A stretch of DNA of 64,000 nt, from contig OU015524.1 in assembly GCA_907165065.1 (NCBI GenBank), positions 58,197,295 to 58,261,294 of the forward strand. Reading direction: 5' to 3'. The position numbers were made by a program, and so were the translations under genes. Shown here piece by piece: positions 39,001-51,750 of the stretch (position 1 is the stretch's first letter; every line of letters starts with the position of its first letter). Source of the stretch: Caprimulgus europaeus (lineage: Eukaryota; Chordata; Aves; Caprimulgiformes; Caprimulgidae). The notes below the pieces were generated by a model. That model was given only the letters and a program-made list of their open reading frames with translations. It ran no database searches and had not been told where the DNA came from.

Positions 39001-39316
39001 AGGAAGTATTTTGTGATTTAAACTCAGATTTAAACATTCATACCATTTTAGATTAGGATTATGTACCCTGCCTTCTTTATTGACAGCTGCCTGGAGATAA
39101 AGGTTAACATTTTTTGAGAGCTTTCTTGATTGTTCAGACAGTAAGCTATTCTCTGAGTTACACTTATTCTTTCAATTTTGTTAACAGGGAGGCCAGTTGC
39201 AGGATATAACAAACATAATGTTTGAAAGATTTGCAGTAGCCAGAGGAAAAATGCAGTTGTGGTGATATTGCTACTGATCTTAAAATTGAAAGCTTCTTAC
39301 AGGAATTGACAGCATT
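24039..39316. other. Intronic DNA, nothing recognised
   Basis: About 15 kb of AT-rich sequence. Slightly GC-richer patches occur near 25050-25260 and 28500-29200, but no domain, RNA gene or transposon end could be recognised. Frames are short and overlapping. A run of TTAATTAATTAAT near 36490-36503 is AT-rich and may be a chance homeodomain-like string. Confidence 0.5.
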
Positions 39317-40157
39317 TCATAGAATGGTTTGGGTTGGAAGGGACCTTAAAGATCATCCAGTTCCAACCCCCCTGCCATGAGCAGGGACACCTTCCACTAG
39401 ACCAGGTTGCTCAAAGCCTCATCCAGCCTGGCCTGGAACACTTCCAGGGAGGGGGCATCCACAGCTTCTCTGGGCAACCTGTGCCAGTGTCTCACCACCC
39501 TCACAGTGAAGAATTTCTTCCTAATACCTAATCAAAACCTGCCCTCTTCCAGCTTAAAGCCACTTCTCCTTGTTGTGTCATTAACTGCCCTTATGGAAAG
39601 TCCCTCCCCAGCTTTCCTGTAGCCCCTTCAGGTACTGGAAGGCCGCTATAAGATCTCCCTGGAGCCTTCTCTTCTCCAGGCTGAACAGCCCCAACTCTCT
39701 CAGCCTGTCCTCACAGGAGAGGTGCTCCAGCCCTCGGATCATCCTCGTGGCCTCCTCTGGACTCGTTCTAACTGGTCCAGGTCTCTCTTGTGTTGGGGGC
39801 CCCAGAACTGGACACAGCACTCCAGGTGGGGCCTTACGAGAGCAGAGTAGAGGGGGAAAATCCCCTCCCTCGACCTGCTGGCCACGCTTCTCTGGATGCA
39901 GCCCAGGACGCGGTTGAGCTTCTGGGCTGTGAGTGCACATTGCTGGCTCGTGTTGAGCTTCTTGTCCACCACCACTCCCAAGTCCTTCTCTTCAGAGCTG
40001 GCCTCAAGCCACTCATTGCCCAGCCTGTACTTGTGCTTGGGGTTACCCTGACCCAGATGCAGGACCTTGCATTTGGCCTTGCTGAACTTGATGCGGTTTA
40101 TACAAGCTCACCTCTCAAGCCTGTCAAGGTCACTCTGGATGGCATCCCATCCCTCCA
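39317..40157 (-). mobile_element. CR1 LINE, 5'-truncated copy with degenerate ORF2 C-terminus (antisense to ZDHHC14)
   Basis: The 3' end is at the low-coordinate side (tcatagaatggtttgggt...). Reading the minus strand gives the C-terminal part of CR1 ORF2: a KVLHLGQGNPKHKYRLG-like block, the [16 protein letters not shown] block, [11 protein letters not shown] and [18 protein letters not shown]. The reading frame is broken. A TGA stands at 40108-40110 where a Trp is expected, and a frameshift lies near 39740-39765. The reverse-transcriptase catalytic core is absent. GC content is much higher than that of the surrounding DNA. The fragment is immobile. Confidence 0.95.
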
Positions 40158-41077
40158 ATTAACTGTCCTTCTGGTAACTTCAGATATATAAACTTCTGGT
40201 TGTGCTTTATTAAGATTTTTATTTCAAAGAAATAATATCTTAAATCATACTGCTGTTGTTTACTTTGCTTTTATATAGCAACAAAAATAAACTGTTATAT
40301 CTTTCTCATAATAAAATAGATTTATATGGGATTAATATATGAGTAGACTCAAGTCCACAGAGATTTTTAGATACCTAGCTTCCTGCTGGAATCAGCAGAA
40401 TTTGAGACACACACCTTAAATACTTTAAATGCTTTTTCTGACTAATGATAACTTTTCTTTAAAGTGATCGCTTTATTCTGTAGAAGTGCAAGTTTCTTTT
40501 GCAAGGAAGAATTCTTTTGCAAGAGCTATTGATATAATACTGTGTATCACAGAGAATACCATCAAGAATAAATGTATTTCAAAATTATTGTGTAGATTTG
40601 AATGTAGTTTTCTTTGTTTGCTGTAAAGGTGCTATGTTGTTCTGTTCTTTAAGGGTAACTTGACTTTGCTTTAGAAGCTGTGAGAGACACTGTTTTCTTA
40701 AATATCCATAGTTTGCATATTAGATTAAGTTGCTTGCTGACAGAAAATACTATAATTGAGAAAGAAATAATAAAATAAACAAATTGCTCTTTTTTTTTTT
40801 TTTTCTTTAAGAGCAGCAGTGTGTGTGAGGGAGACTAAGATGAAGGGGTAAATACGTTCAAGTATGTAGCAAGTTGTATTTGAATATAAGGAATTAGGAA
40901 GGAGGATGTGTAAGGGATTCATTTTGCTGTTCTACCTTGTGGAAAACAAGTCCAAAGGTGGTCTTCACCTCTGATAAAGAGGATAGTGAGGGACTTTAGT
41001 GAGTGTGGGCATGATTTAATTGATTATAATGACAAGTTTATTGCATGGTTTCCTTTGAGACAGTTCTTGATGGTGGT
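40158..41077. other. Intronic DNA, nothing recognised
   Basis: AT-rich sequence containing an 18-base T-rich run near 40790-40808. No other feature was recognised. Confidence 0.5.
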
Positions 41078-41310
41078 TGTGGCTAGAAGGGACTGTTAAA
41101 TCATCTTGTCTACTACCCTTTACATACTATACAGCTTTAAATTTTATCCAGTTCTTCTGATAATGATTCTTTTGACTTATCTGACCAAAATGCAATTTTA
41201 GCTTAGCTCAAGTGCATTAAAGATGCCCATCCTTCATTTAAAGACATCAAAGGATAGAGAAGACACTATGTTTTGTGCTAGTCCTGTTCTGATGATTACT
41301 CCCCGTTTTT
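41078..41310 (-). mobile_element. Probable ancient CR1 LINE remnant
   Basis: Weak but ordered resemblance to the reverse complement of old amniote CR1 3' regions (the type abundant in turtles). A block like gccagaagggac...gatcatcttgtctac is followed about 60 bases later by atccagtt, then a segment like ccatccttcatttaaagac and a gatagagaagacac block. Many substitutions mean it is far older than the copies at 21147 and 39317. The family assignment is from memory of the consensus style and needs an alignment. Confidence 0.5.
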
Positions 41311-44300
41311 CTTCCTCTCCCCCTTAAACAAAGATTTCTGCATTATGACACTGGTTTAAAGTTGATCCTTACTTACGAGCTGATAACGTATTTTACTGTT
41401 GTATCCGTATAATAAAAATGTGTATACACGCATAGTTTATATGTGGGTCCATACTCTCAGTCTTAATTACATTAAATATATGTTAGTTTTTTGGAATTCT
41501 GCTATGCCCTTTGGTATTTACATATGATGTGTGGATATGGTAGAAAAACCACAAATTTATTTGCATTAACGTAAAATATTTTAGTTTTATGTAGTACAAA
41601 CATTTTATTCTGTTAATTAATAAAATAATAACAACATTATTCTTTCAGCTTTTTATTTATTGCCTTTGCCTCTGAAACCATTTGCTGCACAGAGCTTCCG
41701 TTAAATAGTATCAGGACTGGATTGCACAGGCATCTGCCATTAGATTTTAATAACTCTTGGCTGGCATTTATCTTAGCATGTGCTAGTTACATCTAGAACT
41801 ACTCTAGCTTAAGTTTTTCACAATTTTGTGCAAAAGTGAGATATTTATATTTATTAAGTTTTTGTGTCTCAGGTGTATGTGTCTGTAGTACTTGTCATTT
41901 CTTGCACTGTACATGTACTGAAAAAGCATTGCCTTGGCCAAAGTCCCGAATTGCTTTGCAGCTTCCTGTGAGAGTGTTCTTGTCCATCACGTTTTGGGTT
42001 ATTGGAATCTGCCTCACGTGGTATTACTAGAGCTCCAACTACGGTGTTGTTTTCCATTCTCCTTCATTAGCTTGCTGCTTGGCATCCTATGGCATTGAAG
42101 TGCAAAATTGTTTTTGGGATGTTTCGGTATACATGACTAGTTTTCTGTGTTGTGTGGTTTGGTTTTGGTCGTGTCATGTGCCCCCCTGCCTTCCACCCAT
42201 AACAAAATTTCAGCCCTTCATATGTAATTCTCTTATTTTTGGTATGGTGACCTACATTTTTTTTGTCCAAGTAAGTATTTGAGAAGCTTGGGACTACCAA
42301 CCATATCATTGGCTTTATTTTAGAATTTAATTATAGAGTACAGCTCAGTGTTGTGTTGAGAGCTGCTCTATGTACCTACCTTTCAAAGGTTTTGCATGGT
42401 GATTCACTTAAAAATCAGAATTTCTGTAGGTTTTTTCGTTTAGTTCACCTTAAGAACCTGGAATTTGACTGGCAAAAGTGCTATGACCTCTGAGCCGTAA
42501 TTGAATTAGCAGTAATTTTGTGTTAAGTGAACATAAAATACAACTTCTGTGTATAATAAAAATGCTGTGCAAGGCTGCCTAGTCTGGAAAATATACTGCT
42601 AGGTGTTTCAGTTTGGCATCCACAGATCTTGAACATTTTTTGCCTTTCTGTGCCTGAATTCTTCCATCTCAAATCTCATGTTAATGCTTTATAGATTTTT
42701 TTAGGAATGTGTTTTGAGGACAGTGTTTTGTAAGACGCTCAGTTGATAAAATAATGAGCCTTATGGAATTCCACACCAGGGAACTGAGGAGTCAGCCTTT
42801 GCAGAAATAGTTGGGTAGTGCTCAGTGTAGAGGGCCTCAGGCTATAATTTAAATGCTGAGAAGAAAACAAAATATCGAGTAGTTGCTCAATAAATGTGTG
42901 TTGAGTTGTCTCTTTAACTGAATCAGGCAGCAGCCTTATGGGGGGGAGGTAGGATGTGTTCCTGTAACTAAAAACTTGACCATGATGCATATGCATAGGG
43001 CAAGGGCAAATTAAGGCTCCCAGGCATCTTGCCCCGTGTTTTTTGGCAATGTCTTTGACATTTGCTGGTTTTGGAGTGCTTGATTTTTGCAACTTGATTT
43101 GCTCTGGGCCTGGTTTCTGTTCCTAACTGTATAACTCCAGAAATAGCCTGCAGAACCTCTGACACGAATGAGGTATGGTACAGAACAGCTTTTAAAAGTT
43201 TTCACTTTGACAAGGTCCATTGTTGGGTTGAAAAGAAAAAGGGTCATGCCAGAAAAAAGGTCAGGTGTTTTTGAATTAAGAACGAATGGCTGATATGCCA
43301 GTGTATTTGGAAACTGTGTTTAATCATTGCTGTGGACAATCCATAATTTATCTGCCACTAAGGAAAAGGAACACGAAATTTCCTTCTCGGAAAGAGCAAT
43401 CTAGTGTGGGAGCTATTCATCAAAGTTTGAATGTCAGAAAGGTCATGGGAAGAGATTTGTAAAATTTTAGTAATTCCAGAAATAACCCCTTCAGCATCCA
43501 AAAAGAAACTTGAGTGTTTAGGAAAGAACCCGTCGTGTATCTGATACCATCCTGTGGCAGGGTGGGTCGGCTCTGTATGATGGATGTTCTGTTCAGCGGA
43601 GCCGTGTGTTTTCACATACCCCTCCCTCCCACCCTGTGGAAAGAAAGGGGGAGGCATCTCTTTTGTGTGGGACAAGCAGAGTTCATTCCCTTTGCTGCTT
43701 ATGTCTGTCTTACTTTGATTTTGCTATGCTGTATGAAAACTGACAGTATACTTTAGAGACCCTATATTAAACTTGCTTTTAATTAAGTTCTTCAGATAAA
43801 TTTTTCCCAGCAGGAGGCTTTTGAGTCAGGAAGATTTAAAATGGAGCTCTCATACAGAGGCTTCTGCTGTATCATGCTGTGTCCTCTGTGAAAGCTCTAT
43901 ATATCTAAAATGTCAGAATAGCAAGGTATTAATCAGCCTGTTTGTTAGTATTTTTTCCATTCAGTAGGCAGACATATCATCATTAAATAATTCCCTTTTG
44001 TGTCTCCAAATATTTTCTGACTCTGTTCAGTTTTCTCATGGCCCCTAATTGTCCTTATTTCTAAATACGTTCTATGTCAAAATGGTTTTCCTAGTATCTT
44101 TTTTCAAGTTCTTACTCTTAAACTGTTAGCGTCCTATGATTGCAGGTAAGGAAAAGTAGATTTCAGAGGTGTTTTTTTTCTTGGATTTAAGTATGTCAAG
44201 GTGCACAATATTCAGTTGCTCATTGTAGATGTCTGTAAACTGCCTGCTTTCAAAGAGATTAGTATGAGGAATCAATATTATTCCCTTTTTGCTCAGTCTT

Positions 44301-46521
44301 TTCTCTACTACCCCAAGAGTCTAAGTAATCTTTGTGATCAGTATTAATGCAGGTAATAGAAAAGAATATGAATATTCTTTCTAGAAGAGTAGTACTAGGA
44401 ATAACTGTAGTTTCTTTTCTTTAAAAGCAAAGTATGTGGCATTTTAGTATAGAATAAGATCTAGCATAATTGGAGCAAACCAATTTCAAGTTGAAGTCTT
44501 TGTGGACAAGATTTGCTTTACAGAAAAAAGCTGCTTGCAAAAATTCCCTGTATTTTTTCCCCCTTTCTTTTTTTGTGTCTGGGTTGTATACAGGTCCACA
44601 GTGATACATGCACAGTGTCAGATAAAGGAATGCTTCCTACATAATTGGTAGACCAATATAAATCATCTAGGGAAGTATTTGATTGCAATAGGCAACACTG
44701 CCATAAATAAATCCTCTTAATAAATTCTAGATCAGCACTGTGTAGGTCTCTTCCTGCCAGTGTTTTTTAATTAGCTTTTTGAATAAGACCTTGTTGATGG
44801 CTGATGTAACAAGGTAGGCAGAGAGCGGAGGCAATTCAGGAACATCTTAGGGTCTTTCCTTACTGTTTTTACTGTTGGGAAAAAAAACAGCGTATAACAA
44901 GATTTTTAAAATATTCTCTCATCCATGACTGGAGGCTGTTAATATAGTTCACGCATAAATGTGAAGCCTTCAGAAAGTGATTTTAAGAGTTAAAACTTTA
45001 GTTTCTAACATTTTGAGAATAACAATCACAATGAAGAAAAATTTATTTTTTCTATATGGGTTAGTGTTGTGGGTTTTGGGGGGGGGGCGCAGGGTTGTGG
45101 TTTTTTGAGTTTTCTTGTTTGTTTTTTTTTTAATACCTAGTGTTGCATTACTGTTTTAAATTAGGCTTGTTTTAGCAAACATTTCATCTGTCTGCATCCA
45201 GTTTCATCTTCTACATGATAAGACTTCTGTTTTTGTAATCTAGAGTGCAGCGTGAAAATTTTGTTCTTCCTGTATAGTGCTTTATTTCTGATATTTTGTA
45301 GTAAAAAATTGGCACAAATTTAGCAAAGCTTTATTTGGAGAATTTTTTTATAGAGGAGCTGTGAATCAATTTACAGTCATGTGTTAATGCTGTATAAGTA
45401 TACAGAGGGCAGCTTTAATTATAATGATGTTTTGAAGTTCCTTGACTACTGAGAGTGGCTCCAGAAAGGATGAAAACTGCTCTTCTCTGGCTGAAAGGAA
45501 TTAGCTGAGCCCAGGAAGTGCTGTGTAATGGTTTTCTTGATTATTCACAGCAGTTTTATTTTTAGCCAAGAAAAAAACCCCCAACTTCATAACCTGGTGG
45601 TGGTTTGAAAAACTGTGGAACAAATCAAAACATTTGTTCTGGAATGCATCAGTCCTATTCCAAAGTAAAACTGTGTTTGAGTTCACTAATCAGAATTTAT
45701 TTTTATGCATTTGGTCTTTTAAATAATTCAATTCTACATTTCATTTTATTTTTTTTGAAGATAAACTTACTTTTTATTATAGTAGAACATTTTCTTTTTA
45801 ATGGATTCTTTCAGGCCAAAGAGTAATATGACTTTTAGGACTTGTGGAGTTGCACTGTCAGTTTTGCTTTCTGTTAATTGTATCAATGCCACTATGCAAC
45901 AAACTTTCTGGTTTTAAACCAGCTGCAGATTTGCAATAATTACTTCCGGTGAGCGAAAACAATTTCAGAAATGTTTCTAAGGAACTTTCTTAATCACATG
46001 TCCTGGGAGAGAAGCGAATTGCAGCTTTGATGTGCTCAGGCCAAATATATGTTTTATTCCTCAAAATGCTCGTTTGGATTATGATTAGTAGGACCATAGT
46101 ATGAAGTTAGCACTGTACGACCCTCTGTCAAAAAGGACTCCCGCTGATGCTCAGGCTTACAGCTAACAAACGCCAGAAGTTCCAAGGTTTTTTATATTGA
46201 CTTTTCATGTATTGTTTTGTTTAGTGCATTTTGTCAGGTTCACTTTTGTAGCGGGTTGGGTCAGCTTTATGTAAGGGTTTTTTGTTTGTTTTTTTTTTAA
46301 AAAAGCTTAACTGTGGCACTGCTAGCACCAGATCATTGCTTTGATTTTTTTTATTATTATTTTTTTTTTCTTCCTCAAATTCTCTTGGACTAGCTAATGC
46401 CTATGTCATCTGCTTTTGTTCCGCTGATAAAAAAACCTTAAGTTAGCTTTTGGATTGCTCCATAGTTTGATATAGTTACCTTGGAAACACTTTAAGATTT
46501 CTTGGGACCATGAGGGTTGGA
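41311..46521. other. Intronic DNA, nothing recognised except a poly-G run
   Basis: AT-rich sequence. A ten-base G run (45078-45087) is preceded by GGG and followed by AGGG, a weak G-quadruplex candidate. No coding or RNA feature was recognised. Confidence 0.5.
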
Positions 46522-46630
46522 ATACACATGTGTGTATGTGTGCATATGTATGTGTACACCCATGTGTATATAAACATGTATGCATATGAATAATTGTGTG
46601 AGTATACATATACATCTCTACATATGTGTT
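46522..46630 (+). repeat. Degenerate alternating (TG/CA/TA)n tract
   Basis: Around 110 bases composed mostly of acacatgtgtgtatgtg-like alternating purine-pyrimidine steps, with several short self-complementary strings (for example acacatgtgt). It looks like a decayed dinucleotide microsatellite. Such tracts can adopt left-handed DNA. Confidence 0.75.
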
Positions 46631-48705
46631 TGACATTTGATTTGGAAAAATATGAATTTTGTCAAAGACAAATGAAGGCGTGAAGTCTAGTAAATTCCTT
46701 GGAGCTTGTGAGATTTACACATGCAACCATTGTAGAAGAGTTGGAAATGGTTTTAATTCATGCTTTGCGTGAGGGGATGGATTTTAGTGCACAATATCTG
46801 TTTTCATTCTGTGTTCTCTGAAGGCAGCTGGCCTCTTGTGGAGAGCAATCAAGATGCTTATCATTTCTTATACACACTTCAGGTGTCTACTCACAGTTGG
46901 AAATCCTGTAGTCTTGGCCATCACCTTTGGAAGCTTTAAGAGAAGAACAGTCTTAATGCTTCTGTAGCTAAAAAGTTCTTTGAGGCTGGATGATATTTAG
47001 GTTAACATGCTGTCTTATGCTGTATTTGATGTACACTCTTACTGTATCTGGTATGTGATTGCCAGCTTTTCTGATTGTTTTCATTTTAGTGTAATATAGT
47101 GTTGAGAGTGAAATTAGTGTTATTTTTAATTAACATTTTTTCTAAGCTTTTAGTAGTTGTATCTGGCAATACCATGAGTAAAAATATAATTTTGAAGTGG
47201 TTTCGAGGAAACAAAATGAAATATTGAGGAGAAATGATTACTTAATTGCTTACTGCTTTAAAATAGTGGCTGCTACTATAGCTGGATTTCTTCAAATAGG
47301 AGTGAGACGGCATCAAGCAAATGCAGTACTAGGAAAAAAAAACTTAAGTGCTGTTTGTGTTTTGTGTTGGTTGTCTACTGGGATGAAATTCATGCTCAGT
47401 GAGAGAATATCAAAATGGGTGGCTGTAAAACCCCTTGCAAAGCTTTGGCAAGAACTGAATATGAAAATAGATATCGAAAGAATAGCAAACTAACTAGGTT
47501 TGGGGGAAATACAAGATCTTGGTTTGAAAGAGTAAGGCAGCAGTTTCTTCGATAGCTGGGACAGTCTGATTTTAGTTTACTGTTACCAGGAGAGAGAGAG
47601 ATCTTCTTTCTAATCCACTCCTACAGCTGTGGGTATGGTACTTTTCTTTCCTGTGCTCCAGTTCTACTGCTTTGTGGCCTGGTCCCTGATGTGCTCCAGT
47701 TTGCCAGTGCAGCAGCAAGTGCCCTTCCCCAGCCCTTTGCTGGGTGAGGGAGCAGTGCGGGGTAAGCAGGGGGACTCTGCAGCTGCAGGGTGTGTGGGCA
47801 GAGCAGGACCGATGGACTTGTTCCATCACATGGGGTCCTGCCTTTGTCTGTAGCAGACCTGGGTACATCTCTGTGCTTTTTCATACTACAGAACAGTCAT
47901 TTGCCAAATACACCCTACTTTCAAGTTCTAATTTTGCCCATATTGCTAGTGTGTCCTTCCAAAGCTGCTTTGCAAAGGATCAGCTGTGTCTCTTCTTGAC
48001 CTCTGGTCCCATGGGCCTGTTGTTTTTGGTTTTGCTTTTTAAGGACTTGCAGATTTTAGATCTTACCTTTTAAACATGTATATCTTCCCACCCACACATT
48101 TCAGTGACTTAAAATTCTTTTTACTGGAGTTGGACTTCTTAGCCTTCGTATTTTGCATAATACTTTATCAATATGTTTATTATAACTTCTAAATCCTCTG
48201 AATGAGTTTCTAACAAGCTGCAGAAATCCTTTCATGTGAAGCTTTCAGTACAAAATGTTAACATAATTTTCTGCCTCAGCTCCTGGTTGATCTTTTATTT
48301 TTTATTTTTTTTTTTAAATCATGTGCCTCTATTAATCTAGAGATTAGTAGTGGTTTCCTATAAATTAAACAATTTAGTTGAGGATAGTTCTTTTGGCTAA
48401 AAGTATGTAAATTTGCAGCTTTAACATCATTGAATGTTTCTTACAGACAAAATATTACTATTTTTATACAGGTTAATAACTATTAAGAAGATTACTATTT
48501 AATATAAATGGGTTTTTTCCAAGATTTCAGAACTTCATGAAGGATACATTTTTATCTCTTAGCAAAAAAGTGTAGATCTAAATAACTGTAATCAAGTCTA
48601 GACTTTCCCTACCTCACTTATTTACTCTATGTCAGAGATACTGACTCCTAGAATTGTTGATTTTGGGGTAATTTACAGGATCCATCACTTTCTGTAGTCT
48701 ACAGC
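46631..48705. other. Intronic DNA, nothing recognised
   Basis: Includes a GC-richer patch (about 47620-47870) with overlapping frames on both strands, none matching a known family. Otherwise AT-rich. Confidence 0.5.
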
Positions 48706-48765
48706 TTGGTTTATTATTGTGAGTGTCTTGGTTTATATTGTGTATGGTTTGGTTTATATTGTTCA
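48706..48765 (+). repeat. Small tandem repeat, three imperfect ~21-base units
   Basis: ttggttta(t)tattgt recurs at about 48706, 48728 and 48749 with intervening variable bases. It is a short minisatellite-like array. Confidence 0.75.
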
Positions 48766-50629
48766 TCTGTATTATGAAACACTTGGTAATCTGAGAAAAT
48801 ATTTATATCTTTCTGGGTGTTTTCTGCATATAATTGGATTTAAACAGCTGTTTCCAGTCATGATAATTTATGTCTATTTAAATCAACTTTGCTTCATAAC
48901 AGTCCTTTTAATAAATTAGGGTTCTTTAGAGTAGCAGTAATGTAGGATCAATAATCTGCTTTTAAAAAGAGCACTAATTTGAGACAAAGTCATTGAAGCA
49001 GACTGGCAAATGGAGGGTCAGCACTTTACATTGGCTTTTTGACTTATGCATGGAAAATTGAAATTGCAAAAGCAACTATGTTCAGAATGTGACTGTGTTG
49101 GCATAAGTAATGGATTATGTTCCTCAGAAATATCTCACACTCACTCTGTTCTCCTCTAACAGGTAAGCTTTGTCTTTTAATTTTAATGGGTCATTCTGCT
49201 ATTGTGAGCTCCTGTTATGATTTGGAGATTTTTGGCAAGCCTAAGCAGAATAAGGCTTTGGGATGCTGTGCAGCTCTTTGCAAAGGGTGTGGGGTCTTGA
49301 ACGAGGAAATGTGAACTCAAAATCTGGATAGAACAAGGAGGAAGAGTTTCTTTTGTAGTTTTCATGGTGAAGGAATCCGGGTTAATATGTGTGTCACTTC
49401 AGTGTAATTTATTTTACATGTTTACTTAATTATCATTAGTTCGCTTTAGTTGATGAGTAAATGTGGAAAGAGTAACGGTGGAGATGAGACTTTCTATGTC
49501 CCATTGCTGTTGTGGGGGCATTACACACTAGCTAGTGCTATTTTGAGTAATGGCAGTCTTTGTTTCAGCTCCAAGTCCTTGATCTGTATCCACCACTGGG
49601 TTCCTGAGCATCTGAATATTTAAAATGTTGTGGATAGAAATAAAAACAAGAGCCTCTTGGCTTGTAGCCTTGCATTTTAAAGTTCTGTGGTTTATAGGCC
49701 TGTCTTTATATTCCATGAAGGAATATTAAAAACAACAGTTACTTTAATGAACTTGTTGCTGCTTATCCTCAATGTTTATGGAGTTCTTAATGGCAAGTTT
49801 CTCTTGAAGATGAGTAGTTTATCTTTTGTTAGGTGTCAGCTGAATGTTCTGACCATCTCTCAGCAAAGAAGAAAGGAAAACACTGTATTTGCTGGTTGGG
49901 TTACTCTGAAATAAGAGGGACATACTCCTTCTTCCTACTTCCTCAAATATATTATTTGTGTCTTGACATCTCTGTGTCTATAGCTGAACTTCATGAACTC
50001 TCAGCAATTTAAAAAATGTGAATAGCACTTTTCTGTTAAGTAAAGAATGACAATGACACCATTCATTCCAGAGTAGCCCATGAGCACGGGATTATGCTAG
50101 CCTGCTTGCTCAAAAATGTAAACAATTACACACGCACTGGCAAACACACACACACCTGAAAACAAACACAGACACAAGACACTGAAATATACCAAAGCAA
50201 CTAGGACCACATCATTTTGTAAGTTTATATCTACTTTTTAGTTCCAATTTTGTTACAGACAATGTTTGTCATAACCTGAGTTATGGCTTCAGAATCTTCT
50301 TTCTCCAGATTTTGGGAAATGGGAGGCATTTTTTAAAAAGATATGTCTACTGAGGCAAAAGGCTCACTTTTTAGAATCTACATACTAGACATTCCAGGTA
50401 CTAAAATTTGGTGAGCCAATGACTGAAATAATATGATAGGATTCCTCAGTCGGGTGGACAAAACTATCCATTTAGCTTTCTTTTTCGGCTTTCAGAGTCA
50501 TACAAATGCCATCCTGAGGTTTAATTAATACTCAGACTCTGTCTAGTGCAAATTTTTTCCAATTATGTGAAATCTTCCTTATAAAATTGTGTTCAAGGAA
50601 ACATTTAATATGAAAAGTAAAAGATTCAG
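48766..50629. other. Intronic DNA, nothing recognised
   Basis: AT-rich sequence. A short, interrupted CA-rich stretch lies at about 50130-50180. Confidence 0.5.
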
Positions 50630-50830
50630 AGAAACTAAGGTCCCATTTCCCAAATATTTTACTGAAGTCCAGATGGACTAGATGGACTGCATTTGCTTCA
50701 TCTTTTTTTAGTTCATCAAAGGTAGATACTGAGTAAAACTTTGTAGTTTATCTTTGCTTACTTTCTATTCCTTCGGTTCTTTCTTTCAAAATGTGTTCTA
50801 AAACTTTTTTTATGGTACTTCAGGCAAATT
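50630..50830 (-). mobile_element. Possible ancient CR1 LINE remnant
   Basis: The string actgaagtccagatggact, followed by a gcatttgcttcatctt-like block, a second gttcatcaaag block, and tgttctaaaac further along, resembles in order the antisense of the reverse-transcriptase region of old CR1 families. Divergence is heavy, with many indels. The low confidence reflects identification by eye only. Confidence 0.35.
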
Positions 50831-51205
50831 CGGAGTTCTATATTTGTCTGAGTTGTTTTCACAAATGCAATTATTTGCTGCTTGCTGGTCATATGGTAAC
50901 ATATAGCTGATTTCATAGTCTTATTTAAAAAAACCCAACTTTCTACTTAATTTCTATTTTAATATGCTGGTTTTTAAGTTTTCTGGATTACCATCCTCAT
51001 AGTAGAGCATGGCATGCTCTCTGGGTTTCTTCCACATAAGATGTGGACATTTGCATTTCTCTTCACTCAGTCTTGTTAGTCTTCTTTCCATGCCTCTATT
51101 TTTGCTTATCTGTTGTTTCTTGGAAACAGAGGTAAAACACCTGTTTGGATGCACACTTCTTGTTTGGTTTCTGGTGGTTAGGTGATTAGTTTCTTTTTTT
51201 TTTCT

Positions 51206-51232
51206 CCCCCCCCTTTTTTTTGGAGGGGGGGG
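51206..51232. repeat. C8/T8/G8 homopolymer inverted repeat
   Basis: Eight C (51206-51213), eight T (51214-51221), GGA, then eight G (51225-51232). The C and G runs can pair as an 8-bp stem with an 11-base loop. A T-rich run precedes it. Homopolymer lengths are prone to sequencing error. Confidence 0.8.
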
Positions 51233-51713
51233 AATAATGTCTTCTGAGTTGTGGGGAGGGAAGAGGTGGGGAAATACCTGGTTACTGACTTTTTATCCTT
51301 TCATCTAACTTCAATATTTAAAAACTTGATTGACTTTAATATTTTATTTTCTATGACCTGTTCCTCTGTAAAGTCCTTTCTACTATCCACACCCAGTTTT
51401 TAATTAACATTACTTTCTTCTTAGAGCAGTGCTTTTTGGTTTAAGAAGTCGTTGTCTATCAGGAATGCTACTGTTGGCTTTTTGGTCTATTTGTGAACAT
51501 AGTCTTTCCAAGACGATTAAATTTATATTCTGTTAACATGTATTCATCTCCCAGCCCCATTATTGCAATCTCTTAGTAGTACTGTAAATATAAACTTTTA
51601 AAACTATCATTTCCCTAAATGACTCTGAGCAAAGCTAATTCTGCTTTATCCAAGGGATCCCTATTTCTAATTGGTAAGACGTTACTGATGCACTTCACCA
51701 TCTGTCATAGAAC

Positions 51714-51750
51714 ACCAGGTTGGAAGGGACCTCGGGGAAGCTCTAACTGG
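51714..51750 (-). mobile_element. CR1 LINE, tiny 3' fragment
   Basis: gtcatagaacaccaggttgg followed by aagggacctcgggg is the antisense form of the CR1 3' terminus. Only about 37 bases are recognisable; the following sequence (51750-52160) shows no clear CR1 continuity. Confidence 0.65.
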
